DNA of 64,000 bases from Calliopum simillimum (taxonomy: Eukaryota; Arthropoda; Insecta; Diptera; Lauxaniidae), in contig OX638371.1 of the NCBI GenBank assembly GCA_951812925.1, forward strand, positions 82,097,697 through 82,161,696, in the 5' to 3' direction. Both the position numbers and the translations under genes were made by a program. This document shows positions 23,146 through 35,043 of this stretch, in pieces. The notes beneath the pieces are model-generated. The model did not search any database and was not told the DNA's origin. It was given only the letters and a program-made list of their open reading frames with translations. The stretch's first letter is position 1; each line of letters begins with the position of its first letter.

Positions 23146-24199
23146 GCCACGACATAATCTATCATAAGCAAAAAAGTTAAATTTTGAAATATTAATGCAG
23201 TTCTTTAAATTTTTAAAATTGCTGCAGACAGTTTATATTTTGATTTAAATTTTTATGCATATTTTTTTTTAACCATAAAAGCGATTTCTTTTTATAAAGT
23301 TAAGACTTACAATCGCATGCTATTTGAACAAAGCCTTTGCCTCGTAGGAACAACTGCAGGATATTAGGGTTCATTTATAAAATATTCTTTTAAATTGCGT
23401 CAAATGTGCATTATTATTTTGGCATAAAATTGGCTTTTGCGAGGATTATTTAAATTAAAATTAACATTAAAAAAAGTTATTATAAAACTAAAAATAGCTT
23501 CGAAAATTGCACTTGAAAAACGAATTTATTTAGAAAAAAAAAATCCTAAGCTAATAACAAAAAATATGGTATAACAAAAAAATACTGCGTTGGGTAAATT
23601 ATAAGATTAATAGAAAATTAACTAAAGATTCTTGTTTTTATGAAAAAAGTAGGTGAAAAAGTAATGCATTACAAATTGTATTAATTGGCTAAAAAATGAC
23701 GAATGTAGAAAAAACAAATATTCCAAATGAATATGCAAAATTGTTTGTATCAATAAAAAAAAAAACTTAAATCTAAAAAATCTGTGTGCCAACCACAAGC
23801 TGTTATTTAAGGCTTCCAAGCTCTCTAGGTTTGAATTGGAAAAATCTACGATGTTTCGGTCAGTTTCAATTTATGTTCGTATTTTAACAAAAATATGTCC
23901 TTCAATATTAAGCTTTTGTATATTGCTACTTGAAATGTTGGTTTTTTTTTATTTTGGGATGGCATGATATATAAAATGCATGCCTCAACTGTTTTTCTAG
24001 GATATATATGCTTTTGTTAAGAGCTCGTAAAAGTAGGTTTTAAGAAAGTCTTGAATTTGAAAGACGAATATTATTGCAAAGTGTTAACGCGGTAGCCTAA
24101 TTATTATAATGCATTATATGTTGAATATGTATCTAGTATTTATGTATATCATTCTTATTAAAAATTTGCCTAGTTGTTTTTTTTTTTTTTTTTTTTTTT

Positions 24200-24558
24200 G
24201 AATTTTATCTTTTGTTACAGTTTATCTAATGTGTAAAAGCTTCAACATATGCTTGCTTGATAGATTTTCCATTTATCAGTTAAGTAAAAGAAAATATATA
24301 TAAAAATTTTCTGACGTCTTTCTTTAAAAAAAAAGAAGAAAAGCAGAACTTGTGAAAAAACTTAAACGTTTTTATATAATTTTTTTTTAGTGGGATTATA
24401 GGTGCTGTATCATTGATATTGAGAAGAAATCAGAAAACGATTTTGCATTTTAATCGCTTCGTGCAAACGTCAAACTGTGGAGATGTGGATAATTCTATCG
24501 CTTCTGTAACACGTTCCTCCTCCATCTAGTAGTTACTACGCTCTTATTATAATCAACG
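24200..24558 (-). other. orb2: orb2 3' untranslated region, proximal part
   Basis: Sequence immediately after the orb2 stop codon on the minus strand. It is U/A-rich, with a long T run on the plus strand (24178-24199) just beyond. Many AATAAA-type words occur further down (for example around 21750-21770 on the minus strand), so the true poly(A) site cannot be fixed by eye. The boundary given is arbitrary. Confidence 0.5.
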
Positions 24559-26023
24559 TTAACACCAACGAAACGGCACCGCACGTGGTCTATCCGCACC
24601 TTCTTTGACTAGTGGTTTGTGATATTCACGCCCAGGGCGCGAGTGTATTACAGCCCAGCAATGTTCACAGTAATACTGTAAACAAGTAACGTTCGCGCAA
24701 AAGAACGGTGCAAATTTGCCTCCACAACGTTGTCCTTCGCATTCGTCACACATTTGATCATCAAGCACATACGGTTTTACTTCGACACGTTTATCGATAT
24801 CGCCATGCTGCAATTGCACAAAACGTGCCGAGATCGCTGCTATGTAACTCTGTTGATTGGCAAAAGCCACGCGGCCGGCGCCCTTTGGATACTTGAGCTC
24901 TGGATCGGTATCGATGCCAGCATAGCAGACACCACCATACAAACGATCCATTATCATAGCCAATTCAAAAGCCTTAAGGGGGCGTGGTACGCCACCAACA
25001 AAAACGGTTTTGCGTGGATCCAACGACATGGTCGCATCGAGCACATAATCGGCGTCAGCTAAACGCCAGGGTCGTATTTGTACTGGCTTGTCTTTGATTG
25101 TAGGCGATGACACGCAAAGATAAAGTTTCTCATCGTCAGTGATGCAAGAGTCGATAAGCTGCTGCACACTATTTTCATCTTGGAAGAGCAAGAATGCATA
25201 ACCCTTGGGCGGGAAATACGATTTCGACTCGGCCTTATGTGGCCAATCGACAACCAAAGGGCCAAAACGTCTAAACGATGTCGTTATTTCATCTTCATCT
25301 ATATCTGGCGGTAACCCACCGACAAATACTTTACGTGAATAACGCGCTGTTGCCTCTGAGCCTTGCGAATGCGGTGACGAACGTGAGGGTGAATTTAATT
25401 TTAAGCCACCAGCATCAAGATAATTTCCAGCACCATTACCGCCTGCTATGACAACAGCATCCGCCTCGCTTAAATGATGCTCACTGAGTGTCTTATTGCG
25501 CATGCGTTCGACCAATGAAGCCGCGGCGTTATTGTCGCCTCCTGGACCAGCCACGGGCATATTGCGTATGATATCGTTAAGACAGTGATCGATAGGGCGC
25601 ATGTCGAGTCCATTGCCAACCAAACGTTCCGTTGCGAAGCCGCCAGAACCCAGAAATGGTGCATCACCTCCACCAGTAGCGCCAGCACTGTTGCTCCCAT
25701 TACCCACAGCCAGCGTTGGCAAACCAGATTGCGCAGCCCCTACGTCAAGCGTATAGCCAGGTGTGGGTGAGGTTCCACCTTTGCTGGGGAACGATATGCT
25801 GCGCCGATATTTATTCGGTGAAATACCCGGATTTGAATTAGGTGAAACGCCACCACTGTTGCCGCCAGCTTGAGATCCATTGTATGGCGAGCCACCACCA
25901 CCAACAGGTGAAGTAGGAGAAGTGGCACCAGCACCGCCTCCATCACCGCCTGCATGCTGTTGTTGCTGCTGCTGTGGTGGACATGGATGGTTCGGTGACA
26001 GTTGTTGCTTGTTGGGTAATGCA
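24559..26023 (-). CDS. orb2: Orb2 (CPEB), exon 4: RRM1, RRM2 and ZZ zinc-binding domain
   Basis: This is the main exon of a CPEB-family translational regulator, which binds U-rich 3' UTR elements and in Drosophila has a role in long-term memory. It encodes residues 107-594. The acceptor TTCTGCAG ends at 26024 and supplies the last base of Ser107. Residues 108-207 are Pro/Gln/Gly/Ser-rich, with a run of six Gln near 26,000. RRM1 starts about residue 338 (KVFVGGLPPDIDEDEI, GYAFLLF), RRM2 about 445 (KTVFVGGVPRPLKAFELAMI, GAGRVAF), and the ZZ-type zinc domain at 532-575 has C532, C535, C540, C549, C554, C559, C562, H567 and H575. The stop is at 24559-24561. The codon at 25722 is TTG inside the exon, not a start. 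Domain order and spacing fit CPEB2-4/Orb2 rather than Orb/CPEB1. Confidence 0.97.
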
Positions 26024-26417
26024 CTGCAGAAGGAGGAGACGAAGTGGCATGAGTAGAGTAGACATGAAATAAAATTAAAAGGGAAGCAAACATTTGGAAA
26101 AGTATTTATTTTTTAATGCTAAATGCAATAATCAAAGTGTTATTTTATGTAAACGAATAATTTAATATGAATACTTTTTTAAGTTTTTTTAGAATTTATT
26201 TTAACGTGAATTTTATGGTAGTTTTTAGCTTGATCAAATTGAAGGTATCCATATAACCGTCTTATCAAGCAAAATAATCCTAGTTTAGTGATAGTAATTT
26301 AGTCCGAATTTAATTTTTGTTGCATAGACAATGCAACAAATGACAATAATAAAAATCAAGCATTCTTAAAAACGATGTCTGCATAATTTTTTTTTCGTTT
26401 CTAGATTTTCCTGAAGG

Positions 26418-27822
26418 CAGTGGCGTAACTACACCGTTCGAGGCCCGTCACAAATTAATCGGAAGGACTCCCCCTCAATGTAAAGAAACTAAACTAATTT
26501 TAATTAATACTTTGATATAAATTTAAAAGCGATTTATATTAAAATAACAATATTATTTTTAGTCAAAACTTTAAATAATAAATATCCTTCTTCGGGCTTT
26601 CTGTTCAGTAAGAGTGCTACAGCATCAATGTTCAAAATTCGGGCGACCTTAGTTGCGTAACCTTCCTTGTCCCATTGTTTTTATCAACGTTATTTTTGAA
26701 AATTATCGCTCAGCCGAAGTCACAGGATAGTTTAAAATAACAAAAATGCATGAAGACATAAAATGATTCTTTAGATTAGTAAACCAGCAAGATCTTTTAT
26801 AGAATTTGAATTTTCGATGTCTGGTCTAAAAGTGGATCAAAAAATCAGATTTTGATAAACGAGACAGATAATGACTAAGGCCAATTTCACAATGTTCAGT
26901 AACTAATGGCGGCGTTAGGAAATAACGCCCAAAAAAAAAAAACGAAATAACGCCCAAAAATAAAATGACGTAATAACGCCCAAAAACAAAAACGAAATAG
27001 CGCCCAAATTATTTTCATATAAATTTGGGCGATAATCATTTTGGAAATAACGCCCAAAAATTTGGGCTTTATTTCGTTTTTTTGGCGTTATTTCGTTTTA
27101 TTTTTAAAAAATGAAATAATGCCCAAAAACGAAACAATGCCCAAATTATTTTCATACAAATAAATTTTGGGCGTTATTTCCAAAATGATTATCACCCAAA
27201 TTTATATGAAAATAATTTGGGCGTTATTTCGTTTTTGATTTTGGGCATTATTTCATATTTTTTGGGCGTTATTTCGTTTTTTATTTTGGGCGTTATTACG
27301 TTATTTTATTTTTTGGGCGTTATTTCGTTTTTTTTTTTTAAAAGGAAATAACGCCCAAAAAAACGAAATAAAGCCCAAATTTTTGGGCGTTATTTCCAAA
27401 ATGATTATCGCCCAAATTTATATGAAAATAATTTGGGCGTTATTTCGTTTTTTTTTTTGGGCGTTATTTCCTTGGGCGTTATTTCCTAACGCCACTAATG
27501 GCACTTTGACATAAAATTTCATACAAAATTTTTGTTTATCTGGAAGTTAAATTTTAACTGAGCATTGAGAAAACAGCCCTTATGAGCCATACGTGGGCGT
27601 TCTAGTGGGCATGTATTTTTTTTATTTTCTTGTCAAATCTTGAGAGGCGGTGAGATATTGGGTGCTACAGTTCGAGAAAGTTTGGTTTTACAAATATCTT
27701 GCTAAGTGTTATTTTGACAAAAAAAAATAAATGTTGGTTTACAAATTTTTAGGTCTAAATTTCTGGGGTCCCTTGAAGGTCCGGCGCCCCAGTTCCATGG
27801 AACACCGATAGTTACGCCACTG
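26418..27822. mobile_element. hAT-like element, terminus CAGTGGCGTAACTA
   Basis: CAGTGGCGTAACTA at 26418 and its exact inverse at 27809-27822 bound 1.4 kb, followed inside by hAT-typical GGCCC/GGCGCCCC-rich subterminal blocks (CGAGGCCCGTCAC and GTCCGGCGCCCCAG). No transposase ORF is present, so it is non-autonomous. A 583-bp element is nested in it. The expected 8-bp duplication is not obvious (flanks CCTGAAGG and GACAAAAC). Confidence 0.7.
26911..27493. mobile_element. Element built of GGGCGTTATTTCG units, 9-bp target duplication
   Basis: The termini GGCGTTAGG and CCTAACGCC at 26911 and 27485-27493 are directly flanked by ACTAATGGC on both sides (26902-26910 and 27494-27502). The interior consists almost entirely of more than twenty variants of GGGCGTTATTTCG or its inverse, spaced by A/T runs and by repeated ATTATTTTCATATAAATTTG and CAAAATGATTATCGCCC blocks, in changing orientation. 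No ORF. A small degenerate relative lies near 3437-3500 (GTGGGCGTTATGTATTTCG). Confidence 0.85.
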
Positions 27823-29252
27823 GACAAAACATATCGATACCTTAGAGCGCTATAGTCCTATCTCCACGTTTTGAGATTTAGGGATTTTTGCAGTTACGTT
27901 ACGTTTTTTTTTATATATAGTATCTTTTCGCCTCAAGTTTTAACCAAATGTTTTTAGTCACTGGTATTTTCAAATCAAATCTCATTTTTACTTCTATAGC
28001 TCACAGGTTTCACTAAATATAACATTAAGTTTTGCTTGTATGGGAGATGCCACACCCACTTGTGATATTTTGTCAACCTTACTTTAAGTGAACACTTAAT
28101 AGTAAATTCGAGAAAGATTACTCAATTAGTTCTTTTTATTTAGCATATTTAAGTTTTGTGAGCTATGCCATGTTTTCTCGAGTTATTCGAACGTAATGGC
28201 ATACCATATATAAATTCTGGCTATCAGAAGTAATACCTCATAAGCTCCCATGAAGTGATCGGACTCTTTTTAGAGTAATATTGAACAAATTGTTTTATTT
28301 GCTGAAATAGTGGGCGTAGCCCTTCTTCACTCTTCCCAGTTTTGGTCCATTGCAAGCTCTGGAGAGTCACCAGCCCTCCATCAATATCTTTTACAGCTGA
28401 CAGCGTTGCTTACCTCGTTTAAATCTCGGTATATTTTTATTATGCTCGCGGCTCTCTAGAACCGGGGACCCGTGGCAATTTGCCAGTCACAGAATAGATA
28501 CCCCCAAATTTGCTTGAAAAATAAAATTACTTGTTTTTTTTTTTTTTTTTGATCCATTTTCGAAAAATTATAAAATGTCTCAAAAAATTCACACGTAATC
28601 GACTTTTGGAATCGAATATTATCAATATAGTACAGTCATTTGGTGTAGGTTTACCTGTAAAGTTCTGCGGGATTTTCGAACTTTCAACTTTGCTACCTCG
28701 AATCGTGATCACTCGCGCCGCCATATTGGAAAAATGGCGCCCAAAATCAGTTTTTTACAAATATCTCTTTTACGGTTACATTTAGAGAAAAATATTGTGG
28801 AGCAATATTTTAGCTTATAAAATTTTCTATATAAAATTACCTTTTAATTGTTTTCGTACGACTTATAACTCAGGAGATATCCTAATTCAAAATTTGCCGC
28901 TTATGAATAGACACAGTGATGTGTTGAGTTTAAAATTATGATAACTCATGAACGGGAAGTCACACGTTTAAAGTAAAAATATCTGTTTATAAGGAATTGC
29001 TTGCACTACAATCTACATATGATTTTTTTTCTTATGATCTATAGTTTAGGAGATATTTTTATAACAATCCTGAAATTTCGAAAAAAAACGGTTCTTTCGA
29101 AAAATCTCCAAAAAGGTTAGTTCTAGAAAAAAACAATTTTTTTTTTGTAGAACATTCAATTCCCTAAAAGGATCTTTCCGAACTATTTTTTCCTCGACTT
29201 ACCCTTCATGAGATATCGCGTCTTGAAAATCATTCAAAATTGAACATTGTAC

Positions 29253-29992
29253 TACGAGGGTTGCCTTTTATATTTCGGGATTGGGCAACACTAATGACAA
29301 TTGCTAAAATCTGGCAACACCATAATAAAGTTTGACATTTTTTAGCATAAACGTACTCACAACGTTTTGATGTACAAGTGCTATTTGTTTTGTTTACAGA
29401 GAGTTAAGAAAATCCATTTTTCCATTGATAATTTAAAATATGGCTAAATTATGGGGTTTCCAACGAGATCAAACCTTTTTTACGGCCAGGTGTTCATGCA
29501 ATATTGAATGTATGCTGGTCCCACTAATGCCTAAGGTTGTCTCAATCTCACGATAGGTCACATGACGATCTTGCAATATCAGTTGGCGCACAGCATCAAT
29601 GGTTTCCGGAACAACAACTGATTTTGGGCGACCTTCACGAAATTCGTCTTGGAGTGAACTACTCGGTTGAATTCACCATACCATCGATAAACACTGGTCC
29701 TTGATGGAGCTTCATCGCCAAAAATTGAATTAAGTTCATCGATGCACTGTTGTTGAGTTAATCCACGTCGAAAGTTGTGAAAAATTATCGCACGAAAATG
29801 TTCACGAGTTAATTCCATTTTTTTGCCAAATTGATTTTTTCAAGTCACTGTAAACACAAATGATGGTCGTACGTCAAAACGTTCTGAGTACGTTTATGCT
29901 AAAAAATGTCATACTTTATTATGGTGTTGCCAGATTTTAGCTATTGACATTAGTGTTGCCGAATCCCGAAACATAAAAGGCAACCTACGTAT
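29253..29992 (-). mobile_element. Deleted mariner-like element with long terminal repeats
   Basis: The ends are TACGAGGGTTGCCTTTTATA with TTCGGGATTGGGCAACACTA, and their inverse ending CCTACGTA at 29992. A TA lies at each end. Long subterminal inverted similarity follows (AGTTTGACATTTTTTAGCAT, ACGTACTCACAACGTTTTGA). Only a 5' part of the transposase remains inside. Confidence 0.88.
29430..29818 (-). pseudogene. Mariner transposase N-terminal relic
   Basis: From ATG at 29818 the minus strand reads MELTREHFRAIIFHNFRRGL, TQQQCIDELNSIFGDEAP and YRWYGEFNR, the helix-turn-helix region of a mariner transposase. A frameshift follows EFNR. The other frame then continues with SSLQDEFREGRPKSVVVPET and ILQDRHVTYREIETTLGIS. 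A stop replaces the residue after AVKKV and the catalytic half is missing, so it is inactive. Confidence 0.9.
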
Positions 29993-32900
29993 GCGCAGTA
30001 CTATCTTCAGTTTTGAATGATTTTCAAGTCCCAATATCTCATGAAGGGCAAGTCTGACGAAAAAACACTTCGAAGAGATCCTTATAGGAAATTGAACGTT
30101 CTACGAAATGCATGAACAATTCTTTTTCTAGGATGAATCGTTTTGGAGCTATTTTAAAAGAACGATTTTTTCTAAATTTTAGGTTTGTTTAAAAAATATA
30201 TCCCAAATTATAGGTCATCTGAAAAAAAAAAAATCATGCGGATTGTAGTGCAAGTAATTCCCTATAAACAGATATTTTTACTTTAAACGTGTGACTCACC
30301 GTTAATGAGTTATCGTAATTTTAAACTCAACACATCACTGTGCCTATTCATAAGCGGCATGCACAATTTACTAATTTTTTTCGAATTTTGAATTAGGATA
30401 TCTCCTGAGTTATAAGTCGTACGAAAACAATTAAATGGTAATTTTTATAGAAAATTTTATAAGCTACAATATTTCGCCACAATATTTTTCTACAAATGTA
30501 ACCGTTAAAGAGATATTTGTAAAAAACTGATTTTGGACGCCATTTTTCCAATATGGCGGCGCGAGCGGACACGAATTGAGGTAGCAAAATTGAAATTCTG
30601 AAAGAGGACATCGAAATCTATAAAATAACTCATTTGCAAAGATCCCGAAAAACTTTCCAGGTAACATCATTTTATTCTCCCAAATGATTGTACTAATACG
30701 ACAAAAAAAATTTTGTTTTTTAAATGCAAAATTTTTTTGCAAGAACATAACCTTTATTTTTGAATCAAAGCTCCATTGGATGTCTCGGAACGAAAAAAAA
30801 AATGATGAAGATATCGTTTTTAAGAGTCCTTCTAACTTTTGTGTGTGAGGTCTCGTCATTTCGACTTATCGTCAAGTTTGTATAGTAACCATGCTCAACA
30901 TGAGGAATGAATTTTAGCGCGGATTAAATCAAAATGAGTTCAGAAATAACATTTATTAGTGGATGGCCGAACAAATTTTCCATACTTTTGGAAATTTATT
31001 ATCAAATTCACGTTAACAAAAAAAAAATTATTTTTATTTTTAGAAAAATATTCATATATTTATTTCGTGTAACAATCTTTTTATATTCGTTTGAATGTAA
31101 CTACTCATAAATATTTTTTCCTAATTATCGTGGGTTGGTGTTGCTAAGATATTGTACTTTTATAAATACATATAAAGGTTATTTTAATAAACAATAAATA
31201 AATTTTTGAATTCAACCAGCTTCCGCCCAGCGTTACAAATATGCAACGATGGTGGTGTCATATTTTTCTTTAATAAAAAATATAAATAAAATGTTTTTTC
31301 TTTAAATCTGTCGACTTTTTTGTGTATGGAATAAGAATAAGAATTTCAATTGTAATATTGTTTAAAAGATTATTGTTTTAAAAAGATATATAAACGATTA
31401 CGCATTACATATGTGTTACACTGGGCGTTTGCACTTTTTAAATTCTTGCTTACAGTAAGTTTGACAATTTGATATTAACTAGGCTTATTATGCTAAAGTT
31501 TATTTTGAAAAAGGTTTGTTTCTGAGAAAAGATTAAATAAATGTGTTAACTTTGTTTAAAAAAAAAAAAAAAAAAACAGACGAAATATAATAGTAACAAA
31601 TGTAAGTACATGTATTAGTGTGACATGAAGGATATGAAAACTAGTTAAGGCAAAAAATTTATTAACTCAACCGAAGTGCTTCGGAACCAAATGATTTTAA
31701 AGGATTATGTTTGAAAAGGAAATATCAATGCAATTAATCAAAAAAGAACTGGAACTAAGCTTCACGGCTTCTTTTATATTGAACAATTTTTGAAAGCAAT
31801 TTTACAACATTCGATGTATAAGTGGAACGATAATTGCAATAAATTGTTTATTTGCTATGCCCAAAATTTCGTATATTTTGGTTTTTTGCGACAAAATTGA
31901 TTATATATTGTCGGCATGTATTTGTTAATATTTGAAAATAATCAAAATAAAGTCAAAACATATGTGAAAAGTGAATTCAAATATGGAACGAATTGTAAAT
32001 AAGCTTGAAAAAATTAGTCTTTAAGTGCAAAATGAGAATAATATGTAAAAAAGTATGAAACGACCGAAATGCCAATGAGGATCATAAATAAAACTTTTGC
32101 ATAAGTACAAAACGAGTATGAACCAATTAACAATCTTCTTTGTTTACTCAAGTTAGTCAGCTCGTTAGTTGATTTTCGGAAGGACAGAGCCATTCGGAAA
32201 AATGTCAGGCGAAGCGACAAGACGATAAGTGTATTGCTGGAATTTTTTTTTGGAATTCAGAATATTTTTATTGTGTTTATCATGAAACTTCTAAAAATTT
32301 AAGCGCAGCAGCATTTTATTACGTTTTCTGCGACATTATTCGCAGCTGGCCCTCATTTCGCAAAAAGATGAGTAGCTTACTCGTTGAAATTTGGCTATTT
32401 TTTGGTTTACTTCCCTAACTCGATCTCATTCTTGCGAATTCAAGTGAGGAGTATCTTTTTCAAAAGCGATTTTTTTTTTTTTTTTTTTTTTATTGAATAA
32501 GGGTTAAAATACACAGCATTTTGGTTAAATCCAAGAGCTACGCAACTATTTCAGAGTCAAGCAAATTCCATTAACTTTGGATGGATTAGCACAACGCTCA
32601 CTGAACGCAAACTATAAAAAAAGGATGTAAAAAACCTACTGACGAAACACTTAAATGAGAAATGGAAACAAGAACTAACACGCCCCACAAAATACTAATA
32701 GACGATTTAAAACAAAACCCAGTCTCTCTTAATTATTTAGCAATTCTGATTTACGTCTGTGCTCATAATCGGAGCACCGTTTCGGTGACTATAGCTCCAT
32801 GAAAAAGGGCACTAACATTTGAAAACATAGCACAAAAAGTAAAATGAATTTCTCATCAACAAACCTTTTTTTTTTTAAATATGATACAAACACAGATAAA

Positions 32901-34389
32901 CTTATGTTTATACATGCGCACTATCTGAAGATATAAAACATATGCATGTTTAAGTTTTTCTTTGTTCATTTTTTAAATGCACTTTTTAGTTATTGGCAGT
33001 ATTTTTTTATTTAAAATAGTTTCAGCTTAATAATTTGAATCTGTTGTTAATATTTATCGTTGTTCAATATCGGGCAGGCGTTTGGTTGGCAATGCGCCGC
33101 AACTGGTACTGTTGTTTTAACTGCAGTATGCGAATATACGTTGTGTAAAAATCAAAAAGATGTCCCTTTTTGCAAACGTACATGTTTTGAGTTTTTTTAA
33201 AAATTCCACATTTTAAATAATTTTTAATTTTAAAATACAAAATATATATCACCAATATTTTCAACGTACTCTTATATGTTTAATTCCGGAGAACAACTCT
33301 AGTTCGACGTTTCAAAAAAGCACAATTTCTTCTAAGATTTCCAGAAACATAACCGAGATGTACATAAAATTGCAACCACGTATATCTCGCTTCCTGTCTT
33401 TTTCACAAAAGGACAAATGTTGTAGATAAAATAATTTTTACAAAAATGTTAAGCGCGTTAATCACATTATTTTCGAAAACTATTGAACTTACGCGATTAA
33501 TGCGCTGCGCTGTGTCATCGAAACTTCTCTTACCTAGAACTTTTGCTCAGTCTGATAACCCTATGAAGCAAGATAAAGCAGGAAACAGATTTTTGTGACC
33601 TATTTTGTGTAGACAGGCGGGAACAAACGAAATTATAGAAATTTGTGCTTCTTTGAAATAACTTATTTTTAATTCGAGAACTACACGTAGGAGTTTATTA
33701 TTACAAATAGTGAAAAATCGCCGGAATATAAGAATGTTATAACTATCGAACATTACCATACCGTGTTAGTCAGATACTCGAACTGTAACTATCAATACTT
33801 CATTAAAAGAAAACACTAATCTTTTTTTTTATAAATTATTTTTAAGAACTTCAAAAAATGATAGGAAGCACTAATTAAAAACGGCCCAGAATAACATAAT
33901 TGTAACGCCACACCACGAATGCTGATGATGCTTTTTATTTCAGCTTAATATGTAATTTACATATATATATATATTTTTTTTAGGTTTCTGTAGTGCCAGT
34001 ATTAAGTGTAGATATATAATTGTGTTATAGCAGATTTAGTTTATATATAATATAATGTATTAAAAGAAAGATAAAGACACACAAACCGTTGGGCGGAAAA
34101 GGTTATATTTTAGTAAATATTTTAAATAGTTTTGTAAAAAAGAAGAAAACATTTATAACAGCTCCATTTTAAAATATTTATTTTTGTTGATTGTTGTTGA
34201 ATTTAGTAAAGATATATTTACATAATACTATTTTACATCAAAAACCTAATGTTTGTTTTATTAATGTTAAAACAACGAAGATTATTAATTATTTATTTGT
34301 TTTTAATCATGCAAAATAAAAATTTTAATAATTTCAGCACTATACATATGGTCATAATAGTTTAGATAATATCAAACAAAGGGGTTTAC

Positions 34390-34620
34390 AATAAATTTTA
34401 TTTTTCCCTAAACTTAGTGCAAGTGAAAAGTTTTTTCACTATCACTAAATTTAATTAACAATAAAAATTCCACTAAATTTAGTGATAGGAAAAATTCTTT
34501 CACTATAAAAAAATTATTTAGTGAGAATGATTAATTTTTCATTATCACTAAATTTATTGGAAGTGAAAATTTATTTCATTGAATTATTGATGAGAAAAAT
34601 TTTCAGTATCAATTAATTCA
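34390..34620. repeat. Short repeats of CACTAAATTTAGTG type
   Basis: Several variants of CACTAAATTTAGTG and TTCACTATCACTAAATTT alternate in orientation over 230 bp, separated by AT-rich spacers. It looks like a small palindromic element or degenerate satellite. No boundaries are clear. Confidence 0.4.
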
Positions 34621-35043
34621 ATGAAGCTTTAAGTTGATCTTGTAACAAACATTTTCATTATAAGATTCAGTGGTACTAAAAAGCTTAATACATTTAAAAT
34701 TTGGTGCATTGCCTCCAAGCCTAGTGCTATATATATCTATTAATTATACTTTGATAGCAATGTAAAAAACTAAAGAAATGGTTTTGTCAAGATGCAACAA
34801 CAGAAAAATTATAAACGAATTATATTGAAGGGCGTATAACTATTTAAAGCATGGAAATTTAGATAAGAAATTCTGAATGAGAAAAAATAAGTCTGAATAA
34901 CGAACAAAAATAATATCATTTGTTTAATGATTGAGCACGTGTACTCACTCGCTCAGTGTCCAAAACTGCTTGTATTTTAACAAATCAAAAAATTCCAACA
35001 CATTACCCACCACCATAGAAACAACAACTGATAAGAATAAGTG

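Larger units (their letters stand above)
5738..24558. other. Repeat-rich interval without supportable exons
   Basis: About 19 kb between the TEX2-like exons and the orb2 stop codon. All longer ORFs here are AT-rich, lack codon bias and similarity, or are transposase relics and mirror images inside palindromes. Parts at 5740-6180, 9750-12300, 13990-15640, 18580-19790 and 21020-22900 show only AT-rich sequence with poly-T or poly-A runs. The missing 5' exon(s) of the TEX2-like gene and the orb2 3' UTR must lie partly in this interval. Confidence 0.6.
28628..30698. repeat. Long palindrome, 2.1 kb, with mariner element in its centre
   Basis: The left arm (28628-29252; AGTACAGTCATTTGG, GCCATATTGGAAAAATGGCG, TATAACTCAGGAGATATCCT) returns inverted as the right arm (29993-30698; AGGATATCTCCTGAGTTATA, CGCCATTTTTCCAATATGGC, CCAAATGATTGTACT). 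The same translated string (EKWRPKSVFYKYLF) appears on opposite strands in the two arms, which shows the symmetry directly. Arms are about 80-90% alike by eye. A deleted version of the family lies at 17063-17535. Confidence 0.92.

Noticed and set aside
24708..26093. Plus-strand and alternative-frame ORFs over orb2 exon 4
   Set aside because: Shadows of the orb2 coding frame; the RRM and ZZ domains are only in the minus-strand frame described.
26911..27493. CRISPR-like regular repeats
   Set aside because: Units alternate in orientation with no unique spacers of constant size, and the genome is animal; it is a transposon-type array.
28527..30859. ORFs containing AAILEKWRPKSVFYKYLF at 28.5 and 30.4 kb, and a related one at 17.3 kb
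   Set aside because: Products of the repeated palindrome arms, in both orientations and with stops; not genes.
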